Positions 58,582-64,000 of a DNA stretch of 64,000 bases are shown piece by piece. The notes beneath the pieces were generated by a model that did no database searches, was not told where the DNA came from, and saw nothing but the letters and a program-made list of their open reading frames with translations. Every line of letters starts with the position of its first letter. Positions within the stretch are counted from its first letter, which is position 1. The position numbers and the translations under genes were made by a program. This DNA is from an uncultured bacterium (GTDB lineage: Bacteria; Bacillota; Clostridia; TANB77; CAG-508): contig CAJMRY010000001.1 of the NCBI GenBank assembly GCA_905215935.1, positions 310,001-374,000 on the forward strand. The letters are read 5' to 3'.

Positions 58582-60380
58582 TTATCTAAAAATTGCTTCA
58601 AATTCATCTCCGTCAATTTTTTCTCTTTCTAATAGAATGCCTGCAACTGCATGCAATTTATCTATATTGGCTTGTAAAATTTCGGCAGCTGCTCTATATG
58701 CAAAGTCTATTATTTTCTTTACTTCTTCATCTATAATTGCTGCTGTTTCTTCTGAATATTCTTTACTTTGAGTAAAATCTCTTCCCAAAAATACTTCTTC
58801 TTGATTTTGGCCCAGTGTAATAGTTCCTATTCTATCGCTCATTCCATATTTAGTAACCATATCTCTCGCAATTTTAGTTGCTCTTTCAATATCGTTACTT
58901 GCACCTGTTGAAATATCATCTAATATTAATTTTTCTGCAACCCTTCCTCCAAGTAATGAAATAATATTTTCTTGCATTTCAGATTTTGACATAAAAGATT
59001 TATCTTCTGTTGGCCTATACATAGTGTAACCACCAGCCATTCCTCTTGGTACAATAGATATTTGATGTACTGCGTCTTGTGTAGGTAAAAATCTACTTAC
59101 AACTGCATGGCCTGCCTCATGATATGCAACTAATTTATTTTCTTTATCACTTCTTACTCTTGTTCTTTTTTCTGGTCCCATTGTTACTTTAACCATTGCA
59201 TCTTCAATTTCCTTCATTCCTATTTCAGGTAAATTTCTTCTAGCTGAAAGAAGTGCTGCTTCATTTAGTACATTCTCTAAATCTGCACCAGAAAATCCTG
59301 ATGTATTTTTAGCAATTGTTTTTAAATCAACATCATCTGCTAATCTTTTCTTTCTGCTATGAACTTCTAATATTTGTTCTCTCGCTTTAACATCTGGACT
59401 AGACACTACAATTTGTCTATCAAATCTTCCTGGTCTTAATAAAGCTCTATCTAATACATCTGGTCTATTTGTCGCAGCTAATACTATAACTCCTTCATTA
59501 GCAGCAAATCCGTCCATTTCTACTAATAATTGATTTAATGTTTGTTCTCTTTCATCATGTCCTCCACCAAGACCTGCACCTCTTTGACGTCCAACTGCAT
59601 CAATTTCATCTATAAAAATTATACATGGTGCATTTTTCTTAGCTTGTTCAAATAGATCTCTAACACGTGAAGCACCAACACCAACAAACATCTCAACAAA
59701 GTCAGAACCACTTATTATAAAGAATGGAACTCCAGCTTCTCCAGCAACTGCTTTTGCAAGAAGAGTCTTTCCTGTTCCTGGATGACCAACAAGTAAAACA
59801 CCTTTAGGTATTCTTGCTCCCATATCTGTAAATTTTTTAGGATTTTTTAAAAATTCTACAATTTCTTGTAATTCTTCTTTTTCTTCATCTACACCTGCAA
59901 CATCATTAAAAGTAATTCTATTTTTTTCAATTGCATTTATTAATTTTGCTTTACTTTTTCCAAATGACATTGTTTTGCTTCCACCTTGGTTATTATTCAT
60001 TAATAAAAACCAGAAAATAAAGAATATAATTAAGATTCCAAATGGAGTTAATAAACTAAGTACAACCATAAAGATTGATTCAGACTTTTCTGTTACTTTT
60101 ACATTTCCAGCTTTCATTGGTTCTTGCAGAGTATTCATCAAACTATCTATACTTGGTATATTTACTTCTTTTGTTATATTGTCATTTTTTAATTTTACAT
60201 TTGCAGATTCACCGTCCGAGAATCTATTTCTATTTCTCTTACATCTCCAGATTCAATTTTTGAAACTAGTTCTGAATATGCAAGTTTTGTATCATTATTA
60301 CCTACTATTGAAGTTAATAACACAATAAATATAATACCTATAATTAGCCAAACTGCTAAAGTTTTTATACTACTTTTCAA
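58582..60380 (-). CDS. ftsH: ATP-dependent zinc metalloprotease FtsH, two tandem CGG +1 sites
   Basis: FtsH is a membrane-bound hexameric AAA protease. TTG 60380 behind ggagg starts a first membrane helix (VWLIIGIIFIVLLTS). In the outer domain two consecutive in-frame CGGN occur (plus CCG 60216-60218 and 60212-60214; coding TCT CGGA CGGT GAA), read as Ser-Gly-Gly-Glu. Then come the second helix, Walker A (GHPGTGKT, with His for the usual Pro), Walker B IIFIDEIDAVGRQRG, the SRH region ATNRPDVLDRALLRPGRFDR and the zinc site YHEAGHAVV. About 598 residues. It follows tilS as in many Firmicutes. Confidence 0.96.
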
Positions 60381-60447
60381 ATCAAAATTTCCTCCTTTAT
60401 GCTCACATAATACATATTATTCAATATACCATATTATACCATTTATT

Positions 60448-61437
60448 TCAAGCATTTTTGATAAAGAAAATCTTCTTATTCTTCACTAAAACCTTAATAT
60501 TTTTATTTGGAATTAAGTATTTATTTCCTATATTATTATCACATAATTTTATTATATCTTCTATATTAATTTTTTCTATTCCTTGAGAACTTCCTAAAAG
60601 ATTATTAATAGTATACAAAATTATTCTAGATTTTATTACTTTTTTTTGTAAATTAAATAATTTTAAATTAAGTACTATTTTAGTCTTATCATGTTCTAAT
60701 AATAACTCTTTATATTTTTGCTTTGTAACATCCTCAAAATAATCATTTTCTTGTTTTATAAGATCTGACATACGATTTATTGTTTCTATAATATTTGGAT
60801 TAAAAATTTTTTTTAAATACGGTAGCAACAAATTTCTAATCTTGTTTCTTGTATAAATATTTTCTTCATTACTTTTATCGAATTTTGGATTTAATTTTAG
60901 TGTATTACAATAATCTTCGATTTCATCTCGTTTGCATTTAATAATTGGTCTTATTAAATCATTTTTTATTGGCTCTATACCTTTTAACCCAGAACTTCCA
61001 CTACCTCTTATTATATTCATTAAAACTGTTTCAGCATTATCATTTAAATTATGGGCGGTTGCAATCTTGTCTGAATTTGTTTTTTGTTTAATTTCTCTAA
61101 AAAAATCATAACGTATTTTTCTACCTGTCTCCTCTGTCCCCAATTTACTTTCTTCAGATATCTTAATTACATTAACTCTTTTTACAAAACACTCTACGCC
61201 TATTTTTTTGCAAAATTCCTTAACATATTCTGTTTCTGAATCTGCTTCTTCTCTAATCATATGGTTAATGTGCGCTACAAAAATATCAATATTTAAGTCT
61301 TTTTTAAGATTATTTAATATATTTAATAAACACATAGAATCTGGTCCACCAGATACACCTATTACAACTTTTTCTCCTGTTTCAATTAATTTATATTCTT
61401 TTATTGTATTTAATACCTTTTTTTCTAATTCAATCAA
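60448..61437 (-). CDS. tilS: tRNA(Ile)-lysidine synthetase
   Basis: TilS converts C34 of tRNA-Ile(CAU) to lysidine. The 329-residue protein has the PP-loop VIGVSGGPDSMCLL, VAHINHMIREEADSE, IATAHNLNDNAETVLMNIIRGSG and a shorter helical C-terminus. The large C-terminal domains of some TilS proteins are absent or reduced. It lies 20 bases from the dnaB stop and about 70 bases upstream of ftsH, without the hpt gene usually between. Confidence 0.93.
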   Translation of the reverse strand: MIELEKKVLNTIKEYKLIETGEKVVIGVSGGPDSMCLLNILNNLKKDLNIDIFVAHINHMIREEADSETEYVKEFCKKIGVECFVKRVNVIKISEESKLGTEETGRKIRYDFFREIKQKTNSDKIATAHNLNDNAETVLMNIIRGSGSSGLKGIEPIKNDLIRPIIKCKRDEIEDYCNTLKLNPKFDKSNEENIYTRNKIRNLLLPYLKKIFNPNIIETINRMSDLIKQENDYFEDVTKQKYKELLLEHDKTKIVLNLKLFNLQKKVIKSRIILYTINNLLGSSQGIEKINIEDIIKLCDNNIGNKYLIPNKNIKVLVKNKKIFFIKNA

Positions 61438-61457
61438 TGTTTCTCTCCTCTTTTGGG

Positions 61458-62789
61458 TTATTCTCTATACTTCTCTATATTAGCAAACTTTGTATAATTT
61501 CCAAGCCATAATAACTCTACTGTTCCAGTTGAACCAGCTCTGTGTTTTGCTATAATTACTTCTGCTACGTTCTTCTTTTCAGACTCTTCATTATAATAAT
61601 CATCACGATACAAAAACATAACAATATCAGCATCTTGCTCTATTGCTCCAGATTCACGAAGGTCAGAAAGCATAGGTCTATGGTCTGGTCTTTGCTCTGG
61701 CGCACGAGATAACTGTGAAAGTGCGATTACTGGTACATTAATTTCTTTTGCAAGTATTTTTAAAGATCTACTAATTTCTGAAATTTCTTGTTCACGGCTT
61801 CCTCCCTTTTTACTACTTCCTTGAACTAACTGCAAATAATCTATTACAACTAACCCTATGTTTTTTTCTAGTTTCATTTTTCTACACTTTGCACGAATTT
61901 CCATAATAGAAATACCAGGTGTATCATCTATAAATATTTGTGATTCTGAAAGCTCTCCAGATGCTAAAGCAAGTTTTGCCCAATCTTCATCTTCTATTTT
62001 CCCAGTTCTTACTTTATTACTATCTACCATTGCTTCACTACAAAGAATTCTGTTACCCATTTGCTCTTTAGACATTTCGAGACTAAATATAGCAACAGGC
62101 ACATTAGCTCTTACAGCTGCATTTGAAGCAATATTTAATGCAAATGCAGATTTTCCCATAGCAGGTCTTGCAGCAACTAATATTAAATCAGAATTATGAA
62201 GTCCCGCTGTTTTATAATCTAAGTCTGCAAAACCTGTTGGAACGCCTGTGATATGTTGTTTTCTATTATATAGCTCTTCTAATTGTGTAAATGAATCAAC
62301 CAATATGTCTTTCATAGAAGAATATCCCTTTTGATTTTTTCTTTGCATTACATTAAATATCTTTTTTTCTGCAACATCCATAATATCTTCTACTTCTTGT
62401 GTTTGATCATATCCAAGAACAATAAGTTCATTAGCTGTTCTTATTAAAGTTCTAAGCATAGACTTTTCTTCTACAATTTTTATATATTTTTCTACATTAG
62501 CAGTTGTTGGAACTTTTTCTGGAAGCTCAGCTAAATATTCTAATCCTCCAATCCCTTCAAATTTGCCAAGTGTTACAAGCTCATCTTTAAGAGTAATAAT
62601 ATCAACAGGCTCTCCTCTGTTATATAAATTCATTATTGCACCATATATAACTTTATTATCTTCTCTATAAAAATCTTCTTCCTTTAGTACTTCTACAGCA
62701 GATATAACAGAATCTTTATCTGTAAGCATACTTCCTATAACTGCTTGCTCTGCTTCTATATCGTGTGGTGGTACTTTACCTAAATCCAT
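61458..62789 (-). CDS. dnaB: Replicative DNA helicase DnaB
   Basis: The 443-residue hexameric 5'-3' helicase. N-terminal domain PPHDIEAEQAVIGSML; RecA core with Walker A AARPAMGKSAFALN, FSLEMSKEQM, Walker B IGLVVIDYLQLV and the ALSQLSRAPE and ESGAIEQDADIV segments. Full length, no insert or intein. The rplI-dnaB order on the minus strand is typical; tilS follows. Confidence 0.96.
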   Translation of the reverse strand: MDLGKVPPHDIEAEQAVIGSMLTDKDSVISAVEVLKEEDFYREDNKVIYGAIMNLYNRGEPVDIITLKDELVTLGKFEGIGGLEYLAELPEKVPTTANVEKYIKIVEEKSMLRTLIRTANELIVLGYDQTQEVEDIMDVAEKKIFNVMQRKNQKGYSSMKDILVDSFTQLEELYNRKQHITGVPTGFADLDYKTAGLHNSDLILVAARPAMGKSAFALNIASNAAVRANVPVAIFSLEMSKEQMGNRILCSEAMVDSNKVRTGKIEDEDWAKLALASGELSESQIFIDDTPGISIMEIRAKCRKMKLEKNIGLVVIDYLQLVQGSSKKGGSREQEISEISRSLKILAKEINVPVIALSQLSRAPEQRPDHRPMLSDLRESGAIEQDADIVMFLYRDDYYNEESEKKNVAEVIIAKHRAGSTGTVELLWLGNYTKFANIEKYRE

Positions 62790-63086
62790 TATTTTTTCGC
62801 TCCTTTAATTTCAAGTGGTTTTTAGCTTTAACAGTTAACTACCAAGTTTTACCATATATTAGAACACTTTTTATATAAATTATCTTCTTTAGTTTTATAT
62901 CCGAAAATCTTTAAAAAAGCTTTTTAGATTGTAGATGCAAGTATTTTTGTTATATATATTACAAATTAAAATGTAAATGATTTTGTATTACATGGTGTGT
63001 ATATTTAAAATGTTTGCCTTGGATAATAAATATTTTTAATTTGCACACTAACTTTTACAAGCTTCTGAAATTTCCATATAATTATT
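62790..63086 (-). other. rplI-dnaB spacer
   Basis: 297 bases without a gene. It holds one copy of an approximately 80-base structured repeat (62984-63064). No second feature recognised. Confidence 0.5.
62984..63064 (-). repeat. Dispersed structured repeat, copy B (upstream of dnaB)
   Basis: Reverse-strand match of the element at 21900-21978: aagcttgtaaaagt, gtgtg, tttattat, caaggcaaa and atatacaca blocks occur in the same order and spacing. Confidence 0.65.
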
Positions 63087-63530
63087 TTAAGCAACTGTAT
63101 TTACTTTTAAGTTTGCTAAAACACCTTCATATAGTTTAATATCTACATTTACTGTTCCTAAAACTTTTATAGTCTCTTTTAGAACTATTTTCTTTTTATC
63201 TACATCAATATTATATTGTAACTTTAAATTTTCTGAAATTTCTTTTGAAGTTACTCCTCCAAAAATCTTTCCATTATCTCCTGCTTTTACTTGTATTTTT
63301 AAAGTTATATCTTTTAATTTATTTGCTATTTCTATTGCTTTAGCTTTTTCCAAATCCTTTTTGTGCTGATTTGAATCTTGTTTTGCTTTTAATTTTACTA
63401 AATTATCTTTATTTGCCTCTACAGCTAATTTTTTAGGAAATAAAAAGTTTCTTGCATATCCATCACTTGCATTTATAACTTCATCTTTTTTACCTACACC
63501 TTTTATATTATCAAGTAATATTACCTTCAT
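63087..63530 (-). CDS. rplI: 50S ribosomal protein L9
   Basis: A 147-residue L9: N-terminal MKVILLDNIKGVGKKDEVI and GYARNFLFPKKLAVEA, the long connecting helix (about residues 40-75), and the C-terminal domain with GKIFGGVTSKEISE. Start ATG 63530 seven bases after ggaggttt; upstream in-frame codons are not part of L9. It heads the rplI-dnaB-tilS-ftsH run. Confidence 0.96.
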   Translation of the reverse strand: MKVILLDNIKGVGKKDEVINASDGYARNFLFPKKLAVEANKDNLVKLKAKQDSNQHKKDLEKAKAIEIANKLKDITLKIQVKAGDNGKIFGGVTSKEISENLKLQYNIDVDKKKIVLKETIKVLGTVNVDIKLYEGVLANLKVNTVA

Positions 63531-63626
63531 TTTACAAAACCTCCAAGTCATTAAATTTTCTATATTTTATAACAAAACTAGCTTTTTTTCAATACCCACA
63601 CATATAATAAAACGCACAAAAAAAAA

Positions 63627-63658
63627 GAACTTATACTATTTTATTAAAGTATAAGTCC
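63627..63658 (-). terminator. Terminator after the DUF4870 gene
   Basis: Arms acttatact and agtataagt with an A/T flank between the DUF4870 gene and rplI. Confidence 0.6.
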
Positions 63659-63665
63659 TCTTATA

Positions 63666-63992
63666 TTATCCTTCTATTTGTTTTCCAAATATAGATTTAG
63701 CAATATCTCCTATAACAGGTAATTCTGGATTTTCTCCATTGTTTGCTTTTACAATACCTAATATAATAAATACAATATAAGCAACATATGCTAGATTAGA
63801 AATAAGTCCTATACCTAGTATTCCAGAAATAAAGCCTAATATAAAACTAATTATTATATATCCTATAAATATTACAATTGATTGGGCACAGTGAAATTTA
63901 ACATCTCTACTATTTTCTTTTTGGAATAAAAATATTAATGCACAAATAAACACTATGTAACCAACTATTGATTTTGTTTTATCATTATTCAC
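63666..63992 (-). CDS. DUF4870-like small membrane protein
   Basis: A 108-residue protein with three hydrophobic helices (about 8-24, 37-62 and 66-85) and motifs VKFHCAQSIVIF and PVIGDIAKSI, matching the DUF4870/Tic20-like small membrane family. Function unknown. Start ATG 63992 lies eight bases from the window edge, so its RBS is only partly visible. Confidence 0.75.
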   Translation of the reverse strand: MNNDKTKSIVGYIVFICALIFLFQKENSRDVKFHCAQSIVIFIGYIIISFILGFISGILGIGLISNLAYVAYIVFIILGIVKANNGENPELPVIGDIAKSIFGKQIEG

Positions 63993-64000
63993 TATTCTTC

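Noticed and set aside
2289..60218. The broken genes as ordinary pseudogenes or random indels
   Set aside because: They include essential genes (smc, rsmH, ftsH, rsmA), all breaks are +1 at in-phase CGG, and both halves keep intact motifs; random decay would give mixed indels and stops.
2289..60218. CGG simply reassigned to another amino acid or stop
   Set aside because: Reassignment would keep the frame. Here the downstream frame changes by one base at every site and homologous motifs need one Gly per CGGN.

Overview
The window is about 64 kb of very AT-rich DNA from a Gram-positive, probably anaerobic and spore-forming member of the Firmicutes, most likely class Clostridia. The signs are a mraZ-rsmH-ftsL-ftsI cluster, MinD/MinE, SMC, a four-subunit ferredoxin-linked 2-oxoacid oxidoreductase, SpoVB-, YtaF- and GerS-like proteins, and a cohesin/dockerin/sortase set typical of gut or plant-fibre clostridia. 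I see no rRNA, tRNA or CRISPR array.

The main result concerns translation. Seventeen genes, many of them core genes, are each broken into two or more reading frames, and all 24 breaks are of one kind. An in-frame CGG codon is followed by a +1 shift, so that CGGN must be read as one glycine (the GGN codon) with the C skipped. Affected genes include mraZ, rsmH, smc, porA, yaaT, the PhoR-type kinase, rsmA, a PASTA penicillin-binding protein, ftsH (two sites in tandem) and a P-type ATPase (six sites). Conserved motifs crossing the sites, such as GTGLGLSIAKE in the kinase, are restored exactly by one Gly per CGGN. About 48 CGG trinucleotides lying out of phase in coding strands cause no shift, so base-calling error is a poor explanation. 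I found one in-frame CGG that is read straight through (57045-57047, in a gene of unknown function). Either CGG is unassigned and forces +1 shifting, or a glycine tRNA reads four bases.

Layout. 1-3.8 kb: division cluster on the minus strand with a PHP phosphoesterase between ftsL and ftsI. 4-13.2 kb: YtaF-like protein, smc, a GC-rich orphan gene, nucleosidase and HD proteins, SpoVB-like flippase, HD-GYP protein. 13.3-19.4 kb: ORF6N protein, MazF, GerS-like protein, dusB, rodA, minE with a long charged tail, minD. 19.7-23 kb: porCDAB operon behind a consensus promoter. 23-27.9 kb: HigBA-type toxin-antitoxin with an operator, a phosphoribosyltransferase, a membrane protein and a GT39-like enzyme. 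27.9-37.8 kb: ferredoxin, yaaT, holB, lepB, two-component system, calcium-type ATPase, trmL, Nudix, HAD. 38-40.6 kb: IbrA/IbrB-like module. 40.7-44.3 kb: heterodimeric ABC exporter with a small upstream ORF. 44.6-52.6 kb: dockerin protein, LPXTG-anchored cohesin protein, an IS481-like insertion sequence, an M15 peptidase and a sortase. 52.7-64 kb: rsmA, PASTA PBP, two unknown genes, a D-2-hydroxyacid dehydrogenase, ftsH, tilS, dnaB, rplI and a DUF4870 membrane protein.

Coordinates of shifted genes span the whole gene including the extra bases. All counts were made by eye.
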